A stretch of 64,000 nucleotides of DNA from an uncultured Arthrobacter sp. Lineage in GTDB: Bacteria; Actinomycetota; Actinomycetes; Actinomycetales; Micrococcaceae. Numbering within the stretch: the stretch's first letter is position 1; each line of letters begins with the position of its first letter. The notes beneath the pieces were generated by a model that was not told the DNA's origin, made no database searches, and saw only the letters and a program-made list of their open reading frames with translations. Positions 18,871 to 29,006 of the stretch are shown piece after piece. Location of the stretch: the NCBI RefSeq assembly GCF_947495145.1, contig NZ_CANLXP010000007.1, positions 1 through 64,000 on the forward strand. The letters are read 5' to 3'. The position numbers and the translations under genes are program-made.

Positions 18871-20604
18871 ATGCCAGCGAGCCCCACGCACCGCCGTCGT
18901 ACGCTGTCGGCGCCGTTTCTGCGTGCGCTGGCGGCAGTATTCGTCCTTGGACTCACCGCTTGCACCGCGGCCACTCCAATACCCACGACGACGACGGCAG
19001 CTCCCTCTGCGGAGCCGTCGGCACCGGTTGGAGATACCACCACCGGTACTTTCACTTTTGGTACGGCTGCTGACCCCTCCGGCCTTGATCCGGCACTCGT
19101 CGCGGACACGGAGTCATACCGGATCACCCGGCAGCTACTTGAGGGCCTTGTCGGGATTGATCCCCTCACCTCGGAGCCCGCACCGCTCCTCGCCACGTCC
19201 TGGGAAGAACGGGATGAAGGCCGCGCCTACGCGTTCGAACTCCGCGAGGATGTTGTTTTCCATGACGGCGAGCCCTTCAACGCGGCAGCCGTCTGTGCAA
19301 ATTTCGAGCGCTGGTACACGATGCCTCCCGAAACCCGCGAGCTTGACGCAACCATCGCATTCAAATCAGTCTTCAAGGCTTTTTCGGACTCTCCTGAAGA
19401 GTCGGTCTACGACTCCTGCCAGCCGCTCGGCGAGCATGAGGTGCTCATCCGGCTCACCGGTCGCCTGGCCTCCTTCATCCCTGCCCTCGCCTTGCCTGCC
19501 TTTGGCATGGCTTCTCCGAAAGCGCTTCAGGAGCTCAACGCCAATGAGCTGACCGTGGAACGCGACGGCAGGAAGCTTTCCGAATTCGCACTGAGCCCGG
19601 TGGGAACGGGTCCGTTCACCTTCACGAAATGGTCAGAGGGCGAAGTCACCGTGAGCGCTTTCGACGAGTATTGGGGCGCACCCGGTGAGATTCAGACTGT
19701 TACCTTCCGAACCATCCCGCACACGGCTGCGCGGCTACGCGCACTGCTGAGCGAGGAAATAGACGGCTACGATTTCGTCACCGTGGACAACGCGGCGGAG
19801 CTGGCCCGCGAGGGGCAGCAAATCCTCCAGCGCGATCCCTACTCGGTCCTGTACCTGGGAATGAATCAGGACTTCCCCGGCGTCGACGATGTCTTGTTCC
19901 GGCAGGCAGTGGCGCACGCCATCGACAAGGAATCGCTCATCGAAGGGCGCTTCCTGGCCGGCACCAGCCCCGCGAACCAGTTCATACCGCCCAAGCTCGG
20001 GGTGACCAACGAAGAGATCACCGAGTATGAGTACAACCCCGAGCTCTCAGCGGAACTGCTTGACGAGGCCGGGTACGACGGCGAGCCCCTGCCCTTCCAC
20101 TATCCCCGGAACGTCTCACGCCCTTACCTTTCCTCGCCGGAGAAGGTGTACGCCGAACTGAGCCGACAGCTCACCGCCGCCGGCTTCAACATCCAGCCTG
20201 TTCCCACTGAATGGTCCGAGGGCTACCTCGAGACGGTTCAGAACGAGGACAACCGCGCCTTCCACCTGCTCGGCTGGAGCGGGAGCTACCAGGACCCTGA
20301 CAATTTCGTTGGAGCGCTGTTCGGCAGCTACAGCAAAGAGTTCGCATACCGGGACAACCAGCTCTTCAGCAAAATCGCCCGGGCTGTCACCCTGCCGGGC
20401 GGCGAGGAACGCGTGGCTGCTTATCAGGACATCAGCGAGAGCATCGCCGTCGACATCCCTGCCGTTCCACTCGCCTTTCCGATCTCCGCTGCGGTGGTAT
20501 CGCCGCGTGTACTCAGCTACCCCGTGAGCCCGGTGATGCATGAGGTGTTCAACAGCATCGACCTCGCTGATGTTGAGCAGCCGGCACCGTCAACCGCGAG
20601 CTGA
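18871..20604 (+). CDS. ABC transporter substrate-binding lipoprotein, peptide type (family 5)
   Basis: A 577-residue extracytoplasmic solute-binding protein of the SBP_bac_5 type. The signal ends in LGLTAC (lipobox), followed by a Thr/Pro linker. The core has the family signature FGTAADPSGLDPAL and ELREDVVFHDGEPFNAAAV, and the C-terminal lobe is complete. The frame is open from 18736, but ATG 18871 has CGAGGAGA directly upstream and gives a proper signal peptide. No permease or ATPase genes are next to it, so it is an orphan receptor that must use transporter parts encoded elsewhere. The ligand is not predictable beyond oligopeptide-like. Confidence 0.9.
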   Translation: MPASPTHRRRTLSAPFLRALAAVFVLGLTACTAATPIPTTTTAAPSAEPSAPVGDTTTGTFTFGTAADPSGLDPALVADTESYRITRQLLEGLVGIDPLTSEPAPLLATSWEERDEGRAYAFELREDVVFHDGEPFNAAAVCANFERWYTMPPETRELDATIAFKSVFKAFSDSPEESVYDSCQPLGEHEVLIRLTGRLASFIPALALPAFGMASPKALQELNANELTVERDGRKLSEFALSPVGTGPFTFTKWSEGEVTVSAFDEYWGAPGEIQTVTFRTIPHTAARLRALLSEEIDGYDFVTVDNAAELAREGQQILQRDPYSVLYLGMNQDFPGVDDVLFRQAVAHAIDKESLIEGRFLAGTSPANQFIPPKLGVTNEEITEYEYNPELSAELLDEAGYDGEPLPFHYPRNVSRPYLSSPEKVYAELSRQLTAAGFNIQPVPTEWSEGYLETVQNEDNRAFHLLGWSGSYQDPDNFVGALFGSYSKEFAYRDNQLFSKIARAVTLPGGEERVAAYQDISESIAVDIPAVPLAFPISAAVVSPRVLSYPVSPVMHEVFNSIDLADVEQPAPSTAS

Positions 20605-20719
20605 AGACGCAGCCGGTTGGGACAGAAATCACGCCGTCGGCCGTGCCCTCCAATTTAGGGAACGCCCTTCCCAGAGGCTACGCTTCTAGGGCTAGCGCCC
20701 TTGCTATTGGAGACCCATC

Positions 20720-22216
20720 GTGACTGCTGAGAGCCAGGCGGGAAACCCCGCGAACCACACTGACGTCGTTCTTATTGGCGGCGGAATCATGAGCGCCACC
20801 CTGGGTGCGTTCCTCAAGCAACTGCAGCCGGACTGGGGCCTTACTCTTTTCGAGCGTCTCGACCGTGCAGGGCTGGAAAGTTCCGATCCCTGGAACAACG
20901 CGGGGACCGGCCACGCCGCGCTCTGCGAGCTGAACTACTCGCCTGCTGGCAAAGACGGCTCAGTTGACCCGGCCAAGGCGATTGCCATCAACGAGCAGTT
21001 CCAGATTTCCCGGCAGTTCTGGGCGCATATGGTCTCGAACGGCCACCTCGGCAACCCGGGCACGTTCATCAACGCCGTGCCGCATATGAGTTTCGTCTGG
21101 GGCGAGAGCAATGTGGAGTATCTCCGCCGCCGGTATGAAGCCCTTCGCGCGCAGCCGCTCTTCAAGTCGATCGAGTTCGCAACGGACCACTCCGCCATTG
21201 CGGAATGGGCTCCGCTCATCATGAAGGACCGAGGTCCCGGCCAGCAGGTCGCCGCGTCGCGGGTTGCCGGCGGAACAGACGTAGATTTCGGTGCGCTGAC
21301 CCGCGGCCTTACAAGCTATCTCGGCGAGAACGACGTCGACCTGCGCTACGGACACGACGTCACCAACCTCTCCAAGACCTCCCAGAACCGCTGGGACGTC
21401 ACCGTCCGGAACCGTGCAACCGGCCAGGAGCACACCGTGAACACCCGCTTCGTGTTCATCGGAGCCGGTGGCGGAGCCCTGCATCTCCTGCAGAAGAGCG
21501 GCATCGCCGAGGGTCGCGGCTTCGCCGGATTCCCGGTCTCCGGGCAGTTCCTGCGCTGCACCAACCCGAACACCGTAGGCCAGCACAACGCCAAGGTGTA
21601 CGGACAGGCGTCGGTAGGCGCGCCGCCGATGTCCGTGCCGCACCTTGACACGCGCTTCGTGAACGGCGAGCGGTCACTGCTGTTCGGTCCCTACGCCGGC
21701 TTCTCCACCAAGTTCCTCAAGCGCGGGTCGCTGCTTGACCTGCCGACGTCGATCCGTCCGTCGAACCTCCTGCCCATGCTCGCTGTGGGCAAGGACAACA
21801 TTCCGCTCACGAAGTACCTCATCAGCGAGGTGCTCAAGAAGCGTGAGGCAAAGAACGAGTACCTCAATGAGTTCGTACCGTCAGCTGACGGTAACCGGTG
21901 GGAACTGATCTCTGCCGGACAGCGTGTACAGGTCATCAAGAAGGCTCCCGGGAAGGGCGGCGTACTCCAGTTCGGCACGGAGGTCATAACCTCGGCTGAC
22001 GGCACTGTAGGCGCCCTGCTGGGAGCATCCCCCGGAGCATCGACAGCAGCCCCGATCATGATCGAGCTGATGCGTCGGTGCTTCCCCGGTCAGCTTGCTG
22101 CCTGGGAACCAAAACTGAAGGAAATGATTCCCGGGTACGGCGCAAAGCTCAACGAAAATGAGTCGCTGGCCGATGACATCCAGTCAATGACTGACAGGGT
22201 GCTGGGACTCAAGTAG
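20720..22216 (+). CDS. mqo: Malate:quinone oxidoreductase
   Basis: A 498-residue FAD-dependent peripheral membrane enzyme that oxidises malate to oxaloacetate and passes electrons to menaquinone, serving both the TCA cycle and respiration. The FAD motif [14 protein letters not shown] is at residues about 15–28, and conserved blocks include [35 protein letters not shown] and [14 protein letters not shown]. The length fits the family. The start is GTG 20720 with TTGGAG upstream. It stands alone between the peptide-binding protein and the RND gene. Confidence 0.96.
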   Translation: MTAESQAGNPANHTDVVLIGGGIMSATLGAFLKQLQPDWGLTLFERLDRAGLESSDPWNNAGTGHAALCELNYSPAGKDGSVDPAKAIAINEQFQISRQFWAHMVSNGHLGNPGTFINAVPHMSFVWGESNVEYLRRRYEALRAQPLFKSIEFATDHSAIAEWAPLIMKDRGPGQQVAASRVAGGTDVDFGALTRGLTSYLGENDVDLRYGHDVTNLSKTSQNRWDVTVRNRATGQEHTVNTRFVFIGAGGGALHLLQKSGIAEGRGFAGFPVSGQFLRCTNPNTVGQHNAKVYGQASVGAPPMSVPHLDTRFVNGERSLLFGPYAGFSTKFLKRGSLLDLPTSIRPSNLLPMLAVGKDNIPLTKYLISEVLKKREAKNEYLNEFVPSADGNRWELISAGQRVQVIKKAPGKGGVLQFGTEVITSADGTVGALLGASPGASTAAPIMIELMRRCFPGQLAAWEPKLKEMIPGYGAKLNENESLADDIQSMTDRVLGLK

Positions 22217-22260
22217 ACCGCGGAGCCGCCAGGACTGGTTGGCCGCAGAAGGCAGAACCG

Positions 22261-25200
22261 ATGTTCCGTTTGGCCCAGCTGTCCCTGGGAAACCGCGCTC
22301 TGATTGCTCTCATCACCGTCTTCGCGGCGGTATTCGGCGTGGTCGCGATGGGTTCCCTGAAGCAGGAGCTCATTCCTTCGCTGGAGTTCCCGCAGATTAC
22401 CGTGGTTTCCTCGCTGCCCGGCGCAGGACCTGAGTACCTGGACAAGCAGGTCAGCGAGCCGCTGGAAAGCGCGCTCAGCGGTGTGGAAGGCCTGGAATCG
22501 TCGTCCGCCACCTCCCGGAACGGTGTCTCCACGGTCAGCCTGATGTTCGCCTACGGCACGGACCTCGACCGCGCCCGGGGCCAGGTTGACCGTGCCATCT
22601 CGACGGTGCGTCCGGCGCTTCCAGAAGACGTCGAACCGCAGTCGCTGGCAGGGAGCATCAATGACCTCCCAGTCGTCTTCATGGCGGTTTCCTCTGACCT
22701 GTCGCTCAGCGAACTGGGTGAGGAACTGACGCGGCTCACGGTGCCGCAGCTTCAGAAGGTGGAGGGTGTACGCAGCGCGGAGATCACAGGCGGCGCACAA
22801 CAGCACATCTCCATCCTGCCCCGCCAGGAAGATCTCGCTGCGCAGGGACTATCCATCGGCGACATCATCGATGCATTGGAAAACAACGGCGAGCTGTTTC
22901 CCATCGGCACCCTTGAAGAAGGCGAGCGCTCCCTCACGATCCAGGCGGGCAGCCCAGTCCAGTCCCTGGACGACATCCGCAACCTGCCCATCCTGCCGTC
23001 GGAACCGGCCTCCGGTCCCGAGGCGCCGGATTCTGAAGCTGCAGGTCCGGTCACCATCGGCGAGGTTGCGGAAGTAGCCATAGCGGACGACGACGCTACC
23101 TCCGTCACCCGGACCAACGGCGTCGAAACCCTGGCGCTCACGGTCACCAAGGTACCGTCAGCCGATACTGTCACCCTCTCGAACGCGGTCACCGCTCTGA
23201 TTCCGGAGCTTGAGGCCGAGTTGGGTGACGGTGCCGACATCACGGTGATCTTCGATCAGGCGCCGTTCATCGAGCGCTCAATCGCCGACCTCACCACGGA
23301 GGGGCTGCTGGGACTGGGGTTCGCCGTCCTCGTCATTCTGGTCTTCCTGCTCTCGGTCCGTTCCACGCTGGTCACCGCGGTTTCCATCCCGCTGTCGCTG
23401 CTGATCACGTTCATCGGCCTGTGGGCGACCGGTTACTCCCTCAATATCCTGACGCTCGGTGCGCTGACCATCGCCATCGGCCGGGTCGTCGACGATTCGA
23501 TCGTGGTGATCGAGAACATCAAGCGTCACCTCAGCTACGGGGAGGATAAACGCACCGCCATTCTCACGGCGATCCGCGAAGTTGCCGGGGCTATCACCGC
23601 TTCCACCCTGACCACAGTGGCCGTCTTTGCTCCCATCGCCTTTGTCGGCGATCTGGCGGGTGAACTCTTCCGGCCGTTTGCCCTGACCGTCACGATTGCG
23701 CTGTTGGCTTCGCTGGCTGTGTCGCTGACAATCGTCCCGGTGCTGGCCTACTGGTTCCTTCGGGGCGCCCGCCGCAGCGGGGATGGGCAACCGGTGAGTG
23801 GAACTGATCCCGCGGTTGCCTCCGCACCTGACGCCGCCGGGCAACGGCACCGGGGGCTTGCCGAAGAAAAGGAGCAGCGTTCCTGGCTGCAGCGCGGGTA
23901 CCTTCCCATCCTTCGCGTAACCCAGCACCACCCGGTGTGGACGGTGGCTGCCGGGGTGCTGGTACTCGCCGGCACGGTAGCGCTGGTGCCGTTCATGCAG
24001 ACGAACCTGCTCGGCAACACCGGCCAGAACAGCTTCAGCATCACCCAGCGGCAGCAGCCCGGCTCAAGCCTGGAGAACACCGTTGCCGAAGCGGCGCGGG
24101 TGGAGGAAGCTCTTGCGGGTTTCGAAGACATCCGTGATGTGCAGGTGACGGTCGGCAACGCGTCGGGAGCCGTCGGGGCGCGGTTCTCAGCCGGTGCTGC
24201 CACGGCGCAGTTCACGGTGACCACCGCAGAAGAAGCCGACCAGCAGCAATTACAGAATGAAGTCCGTGCTGCGCTGGACGACCTCGAGGAAGCCGGCGAG
24301 ATTACGCTGTCCAGCCAGCAGGGCGGATTCGGCACGTCGAGCACCGTCGATATCAACATCACCGCACCGGAACCCGACATTCTTGCTGAGGCGACTGACG
24401 CCGTCGTCACCGCAATGCAGGGTGTGCCTGGCGCACGGGACGTGGCGTCCAATCTGGCCGCGGCGCAACCGCAGATCCAGGTGAGTGTGGACCGGACGGC
24501 AGCCGTGCGTGCCGGCCTCACCGAGGGTCAGATCGGCGCTCTGCTGGGCGGCAATCTCAGCGCCATCCCCGGGGGTTCTGTCCGGCTTGAAGCCACCGAC
24601 TATCCCATCCTGATTGGTGAAGGAACCGAAATCACCAGCCTGGACGAGCTTCGTGATCTTTCCCTGCCGACTCCTGCCGGGCCCATCCCCCTCACGGACG
24701 TGGCAACCGTCGAAGAAGTGCAGGTCCCGCTGACGATCACCAGTTCCAACGGTGAACGGACAGCCCAGGTGTCCATCACGCCGTCGGAAGACAATCTCGG
24801 CGCCCTGACTGCTGCGGTCACCGAGCGTCTGGAGGGAACGACACTGCCTGCGGGTGCCGCCGCTACCCTCGGCGGCGCGTCCGAGCAGCAGGCGGAGTCG
24901 TTCGGCCAACTCTTCCTCGCCCTCTGGGCGGCGGTAGCCATCGTTTACGTGATCATGGTGGCCACCTTCAAGAGCCTCATCCAGCCGCTCATCCTGCTCG
25001 TCTCGGTGCCGTTTGCCGCCACCGGAGCCATCGCGCTGCTGGTTCTTACGGGAATTCCCCTCGGACTGCCATCGCTGATCGGCATGCTGATGCTCGTGGG
25101 AATCGTGGTGACGAACGCTATCGTCCTGATCGACCTGATCAACCAGTACCGGCGGCCGCACGACGGTTCGCCCGGGCTCAGCGTTGCGGATGCCATCACC

Positions 25201-25464
25201 CGTGGCGCGAGGCAACGGCTGCGGCCCATCCTCATGACGGCGTTGGCGACCATCTTCGCCCTGACCCCGATGGCTCTGGGGCTGACCGGCGAAGGCGGGT
25301 TCATCTCACAGCCGCTTGCCGTCGTCGTCGTTGGTGGTCTTGTCTCCTCAACGCTACTGACACTGGTGCTGGTTCCGGTGCTCTACCGGCTGGTTGAGGG
25401 CCGACGGGAAGCGCGGAGCGAGAGGGCCGAAACCCGCGAGTCGGAGCCGTCCCTGCAGCGCTAG
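22261..25464 (+). CDS. RND efflux permease, SwrC-like
   Basis: A 1067-residue resistance-nodulation-division exporter with the AcrB layout: TM1, a porter loop, TM2–6, a central linker, TM7, a second loop, TM8–12. The transmembrane proton-relay Asp pair is present in TM4 (IAIGRVVDDSIVVIENI). In TM10 the motif is GIVVTNAIVLIDL, so the Lys of AcrB (Lys940) is replaced by Thr, as in the Gram-positive SwrC/YerP group. No membrane-fusion protein or outer-membrane channel is encoded nearby, as expected for a monoderm. Residues about 500–535 form a Pro/Ala-rich low-complexity insert between the halves. The substrate is unknown; drugs or surfactants are possible by analogy. Confidence 0.9.
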   Translation: MFRLAQLSLGNRALIALITVFAAVFGVVAMGSLKQELIPSLEFPQITVVSSLPGAGPEYLDKQVSEPLESALSGVEGLESSSATSRNGVSTVSLMFAYGTDLDRARGQVDRAISTVRPALPEDVEPQSLAGSINDLPVVFMAVSSDLSLSELGEELTRLTVPQLQKVEGVRSAEITGGAQQHISILPRQEDLAAQGLSIGDIIDALENNGELFPIGTLEEGERSLTIQAGSPVQSLDDIRNLPILPSEPASGPEAPDSEAAGPVTIGEVAEVAIADDDATSVTRTNGVETLALTVTKVPSADTVTLSNAVTALIPELEAELGDGADITVIFDQAPFIERSIADLTTEGLLGLGFAVLVILVFLLSVRSTLVTAVSIPLSLLITFIGLWATGYSLNILTLGALTIAIGRVVDDSIVVIENIKRHLSYGEDKRTAILTAIREVAGAITASTLTTVAVFAPIAFVGDLAGELFRPFALTVTIALLASLAVSLTIVPVLAYWFLRGARRSGDGQPVSGTDPAVASAPDAAGQRHRGLAEEKEQRSWLQRGYLPILRVTQHHPVWTVAAGVLVLAGTVALVPFMQTNLLGNTGQNSFSITQRQQPGSSLENTVAEAARVEEALAGFEDIRDVQVTVGNASGAVGARFSAGAATAQFTVTTAEEADQQQLQNEVRAALDDLEEAGEITLSSQQGGFGTSSTVDINITAPEPDILAEATDAVVTAMQGVPGARDVASNLAAAQPQIQVSVDRTAAVRAGLTEGQIGALLGGNLSAIPGGSVRLEATDYPILIGEGTEITSLDELRDLSLPTPAGPIPLTDVATVEEVQVPLTITSSNGERTAQVSITPSEDNLGALTAAVTERLEGTTLPAGAAATLGGASEQQAESFGQLFLALWAAVAIVYVIMVATFKSLIQPLILLVSVPFAATGAIALLVLTGIPLGLPSLIGMLMLVGIVVTNAIVLIDLINQYRRPHDGSPGLSVADAITRGARQRLRPILMTALATIFALTPMALGLTGEGGFISQPLAVVVVGGLVSSTLLTLVLVPVLYRLVEGRREARSERAETRESEPSLQR

Positions 25465-25473
25465 AGTCAAAGC

Positions 25474-26448
25474 ATGAATCCCCCGTCCGGTGCCGGCCTT
25501 GTGCTGCGGTTCGCCGTGCTCGCCCTTGCGTGGGGCTGCAGTTTCCTCTTCATCAAGGTGGCGCTCGAAGGGCTCTCGCCCAGCCAGGTGGTGCTCGGTC
25601 GGGTACTGATCGGCGCGGTGACGCTCGCGCTGGTGGTGTCGGCAGGCCGGGTTCCGCTGCCGCGGGGTGGAAGGGTCTGGGGTCACCTGCTCGTGATTGG
25701 CCTGTTCCTGTGCGTCATTCCGTTCATGCTGTTCGCGGTGGCGGAAACATCTATCGCATCCGGCCTCGCCAGCATCTACAATGCAACGACGCCGCTGCTC
25801 ACTGCGCTGGTAGCAATCCTCGCGCTGCCGGGTGAACGGCTTTCACGCAGGGCCGGAGCCGGGCTGGCGGTTGGCTTCCTCGGTGTGCTTGTAGTCGTTG
25901 GCATACCGGTGGGAGCGCAGGCAGGGGACGACGCTTCCCTTGCCGGGCAGCTTATGTGCCTCGGCGCCACTGCCTGTTATGGCATCGGATTCGTGTGGAT
26001 TCGCCGGTTCATCAGCCCGCTCGGCCTGCCGGCTGCGTCCGTGGCGTTCGCGCAGGTGGGGTTGGCCGCCGTCGTCGCGCTTGTGGTTGCTCCCTTCACT
26101 GCACTGCAGCCCATGAGTCTCAATCTCCCGGTGGTGCTGTCGGTGATAGCGCTGGGAGCACTGAGCACAGGCCTCGCCTATATCTGGAACACGGAAATCG
26201 TTGCGGGATGGGGTGCGACCAGCGCCGCATCAGTCACCTATCTCACGCCTGTGGTGGGCGTGGTTGCGGGCGTGCTCGTGCTGGGTGAGACCTTCAGCTG
26301 GAATCAGCCGGCCGGCGGAGTTCTCGTTGTACTTGGAGTGGTGCTGACAAAGATGCCGCTGCGGCGGATCAGTCGGAGAAGGCGGGCGCAGGGACCAGAC
26401 GCGGGCAGGGAACAAATGCGCGGCAGGAGTGGTTACGGAGTACAGTAG
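25474..26448 (+). CDS. EamA/DMT-family transporter
   Basis: A 324-residue membrane protein with ten predicted helices in two EamA repeats (ALAWGCSFLFIKVALEGLSP opening the first, CYGIGFVWIRRF in the second). This superfamily contains metabolite and amino acid exporters. The C-terminus is a basic cytoplasmic tail. It starts nine bases after the RND gene, so the two may be co-transcribed. The substrate is not predictable. Confidence 0.87.
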   Translation: MNPPSGAGLVLRFAVLALAWGCSFLFIKVALEGLSPSQVVLGRVLIGAVTLALVVSAGRVPLPRGGRVWGHLLVIGLFLCVIPFMLFAVAETSIASGLASIYNATTPLLTALVAILALPGERLSRRAGAGLAVGFLGVLVVVGIPVGAQAGDDASLAGQLMCLGATACYGIGFVWIRRFISPLGLPAASVAFAQVGLAAVVALVVAPFTALQPMSLNLPVVLSVIALGALSTGLAYIWNTEIVAGWGATSAASVTYLTPVVGVVAGVLVLGETFSWNQPAGGVLVVLGVVLTKMPLRRISRRRRAQGPDAGREQMRGRSGYGVQ

Positions 26449-26460
26449 ATGCAAATGCAT
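26449..26460. promoter_or_regulatory. Candidate operator before the luciferase-like gene
   Basis: A perfect palindrome ATGCA–AA–TGCAT directly after the EamA stop and downstream of a possible −10 TACAGT (26441–26446), 24 bases before the next start. A likely site for the MarR protein encoded downstream. Confidence 0.4.
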
Positions 26461-26483
26461 GTACTTCTAGGAGGAGGAATCCC

Positions 26484-27566
26484 ATGCAGATCGGTATCTT
26501 CAGCGTCGGCGACGTAACGGTTGATCCCACCACCGGCAAAGCACCGAGTGAACATGAGCGCATCAAGGCAATGGTGACCATCGCCAAACATGCCGAAGAC
26601 GTGGGTATGGACGTCTTCGCCACCGGCGAGCACCACAACCGCCCGTTCGTTCCCAGCTCCCCCACCACCATGCTCGGCTACATAGCCGCCCAGACCTCGC
26701 GCATCATCCTTTCAACCTCGACGACGTTGATCACCACCAATGACCCGGTCAAGATCGCCGAAGACTACGCGATGCTGCAACACCTCGCCGACGGCCGGGT
26801 GGACCTCATTCTCGGCCGGGGAAACACCGCCCCTGTCTACCCCTGGTTCGGCAAGAACCCGCAGGACAGCGTCGATCTCACCGTTGAGAACTACCACCTG
26901 CTGCGCCGGCTCTGGGATGAGGACGTCGTCACCTGGGAAGGCAAGCACCGCACTCCCCTGCACAACTTCACTTCCACACCGCGGCCGCTGATGAACGTCG
27001 CACCCTTCGTCTGGCACGGTTCCATCCGCACGCCGCAGGTTGCGGAAATCGCTGCCTACTACGGCGACGGCTACTTCGCCAACAACATTTTCTGGCCGAA
27101 GGAGCACTACCAGCAGCTCATCTCGCTTTACCGCGAACGGTACGCGCACTATGGGCACGGCACGCCGGAGCAGGCGATCGTGGGCCTGGGCGGACAGTTC
27201 TTCATCCGGCCGAAGTCCCAGGACGCCGTCAACGATTTCCGTCCGTACTTCGACAACGCACCGGTGTACGGCCACGGTCCGTCCCTGGAGGACTTCACCT
27301 CCCAGACGCCGCTGACCGTCGGCAGCCCGCAGGAGCTGATCGACAAGACGCTGTCCTTCCGGGAGTTCTTCGGCGATTACCAGCGCCAACTGTTCCTGGT
27401 AGACCATGCGGGACTACCCCTGAAGACGGTTCTGGAGCAGCTGGATCTGTTCGGCTCCGATGTGCTGCCCACCCTGCGGAAGGAATTCGCCGAGCGCACT
27501 CCCGCTTCGGTCCCCGCTCCCCCAACCTTCGAGAACCGCCAGGCTGCGGTGTCAGCCGATGCCTGA
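26484..27566 (+). CDS. LLM-class flavin-dependent oxidoreductase
   Basis: A 360-residue luciferase-like monooxygenase of the F420/FMN TIM-barrel superfamily. Visible blocks are FATGEHHNRPF near residue 48, LADGRVDLILGRGN and the C-terminal GSPQELIDKTL typical of this group. The start ATG 26484 has a very strong AGGAGGAGG site. It overlaps the next gene (MarR family) by eight bases, so the two are co-translated and probably regulated together. Substrate unknown. Confidence 0.9.
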   Translation: MQIGIFSVGDVTVDPTTGKAPSEHERIKAMVTIAKHAEDVGMDVFATGEHHNRPFVPSSPTTMLGYIAAQTSRIILSTSTTLITTNDPVKIAEDYAMLQHLADGRVDLILGRGNTAPVYPWFGKNPQDSVDLTVENYHLLRRLWDEDVVTWEGKHRTPLHNFTSTPRPLMNVAPFVWHGSIRTPQVAEIAAYYGDGYFANNIFWPKEHYQQLISLYRERYAHYGHGTPEQAIVGLGGQFFIRPKSQDAVNDFRPYFDNAPVYGHGPSLEDFTSQTPLTVGSPQELIDKTLSFREFFGDYQRQLFLVDHAGLPLKTVLEQLDLFGSDVLPTLRKEFAERTPASVPAPPTFENRQAAVSADA

Positions 27567-28038
27567 GCCCGCGCTCACGCCGCTGCGCCTCACCGCCGAC
27601 GCCTGGGAGTCCCTCTTCCGTGCACAGGTCGCGGTGATGCGCAGGCTGCGGCGCGATCCGTCCTTCGCGAGCCTCGCCATCGGTGAATACGACGTCCTCT
27701 TCAACCTCAGCCGCTGCTCCACGGGTTGGACCAGGCTCAACGAGCTCAACACCCACCTCTTGATCAGCCAGCCAAGCCTGAGCCGGATGGCTGAGCGGCT
27801 CGAACACAAGGGACTGATCCAGCGCAGGCAGGCACCCGACGACCAGCGCGGCGTCCTGCTGGCCCTGACCGATGAAGGCCGGCGCATACAGCGTGAGATC
27901 GGCGCTGCCCACGTACGCAGCATTCACGCGCTGTTAGGCCCGCTTCTGGACGAGACGGAAATGGAACAGCTGCTGGGCCTGACCACGAAGATCAGGGCCG
28001 GCCTGGAGCACGACGGCGACACTCACCGGCCTGCCTGA
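27559..28038 (+). CDS. MarR-family regulator coupled to the flavin oxidoreductase
   Basis: A 159-residue winged-helix protein with the helix-turn-helix LNELNTHLLISQPSLSRMAERLEHKGLI and wing RRQAPDDQRGVLLALTDEG. The start ATG 27559 lies inside the preceding stop region (ATGCCTGA overlap). It has one cysteine, in LSRCS. It probably represses its own two-gene operon from the palindrome at 26449–26460, which is an inference. Confidence 0.87.
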   Translation: MPEPALTPLRLTADAWESLFRAQVAVMRRLRRDPSFASLAIGEYDVLFNLSRCSTGWTRLNELNTHLLISQPSLSRMAERLEHKGLIQRRQAPDDQRGVLLALTDEGRRIQREIGAAHVRSIHALLGPLLDETEMEQLLGLTTKIRAGLEHDGDTHRPA

Positions 28039-28110
28039 GGCGCCTTCTGCATGCCGAAGGGTCGAATAGGTTGCCGACCGATCGAAAAGTTTGCCCTGCT
28101 CGGATGTGCG

Positions 28111-28914
28111 TCAGGCGAGTTGCACCGGCGAGGTGCCGTCGTCGTCGTGCAGGGTATCTGCAACAGCGGTGACTTTCAGGGTATCGAGCGTGAGGCTTCC
28201 GCCGACCGTGGAGAGGAAGGCTGTGTCCGAAGCATCGCGCCCCGTAGCGATGCGCAGAAGATTGGTCCTCGGTGCAAGGCCAGTCGCGTCAACGACGTGC
28301 CAGGCGCCGTCGACCCACGCCTCCACCACAGCGTGAAAGTCCATCGGGCTCAAACCGGGCGCGTAGACCGACACCAACCGCGCAGGCACGTCCTTGGCGC
28401 GCAGCAGCGAAATCACGAGGTGGGCGTAGTCACGGCAGACTCCCCGGCGCGCCAGCAGCGTATCCGTTGCGCCGTCAGTATGGCGGGAAGATCCGGAGAC
28501 ATAGCTGATGTTTCCACTCACCCATTCCCGGACAGCCGAGAGCAGTTCGCGGCCCTGCATGCTGCCGAACAGAGCGTACGACGTCGGCAGCAAACGATCT
28601 GATTCGCAGTACCGGCTGGGGCGAACATAGCGGAGGAGATCGGCGTCGTCCTCCTGAGGAGCCGTGGCAGATCCGGCGACCTCCGCACGGTAGGTCAGTT
28701 GCAGCGTTGCCGGGTCCTGGAGCGTAAGGGTATGGAGAAGGCCGCCATGGAAATCCTCCACGGCTGCAGGCGTTACCGGTTGCCCGTCAGCCGTGATCTC
28801 GAGAACTTCATCGATCGACGAGTACCCGGCATTGCGTGCCACCGCCACTGAAAAGGCCATCGACGTGTTGGCCCGTGTGCGGGCGGTCAGGTGGGCCGTG
28901 ACTGATCGATGCAT
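28111..28914 (-). CDS. Transglutaminase-like cysteine peptidase family protein
   Basis: A 267-residue protein with an N-terminal beta-sandwich and a transglutaminase-like core. The triad is visible: Cys in RRGVCRDYAHL, His in DFHAVVEAWV and Asp in WHVVDATGLAP. ATG 28914 has AGGAG nine bases upstream; a longer frame to 28947 lacks a site. No signal peptide, so it is cytoplasmic. Family members act as proteases, amidases or are catalytically unassigned. It faces the MarR gene tail-to-tail and is divergent from the SDR gene. Confidence 0.87.
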   Translation of the reverse strand: MHRSVTAHLTARTRANTSMAFSVAVARNAGYSSIDEVLEITADGQPVTPAAVEDFHGGLLHTLTLQDPATLQLTYRAEVAGSATAPQEDDADLLRYVRPSRYCESDRLLPTSYALFGSMQGRELLSAVREWVSGNISYVSGSSRHTDGATDTLLARRGVCRDYAHLVISLLRAKDVPARLVSVYAPGLSPMDFHAVVEAWVDGAWHVVDATGLAPRTNLLRIATGRDASDTAFLSTVGGSLTLDTLKVTAVADTLHDDDGTSPVQLA

Positions 28915-29006
28915 TCGGCGGAGCTCCTGGCGGATGTCGATGAGCAATGGTTGGTGCCGGTCTGGAACACTGGCCCTAACACGGTACGACGAGAAAGGCG
29001 CCCCTT

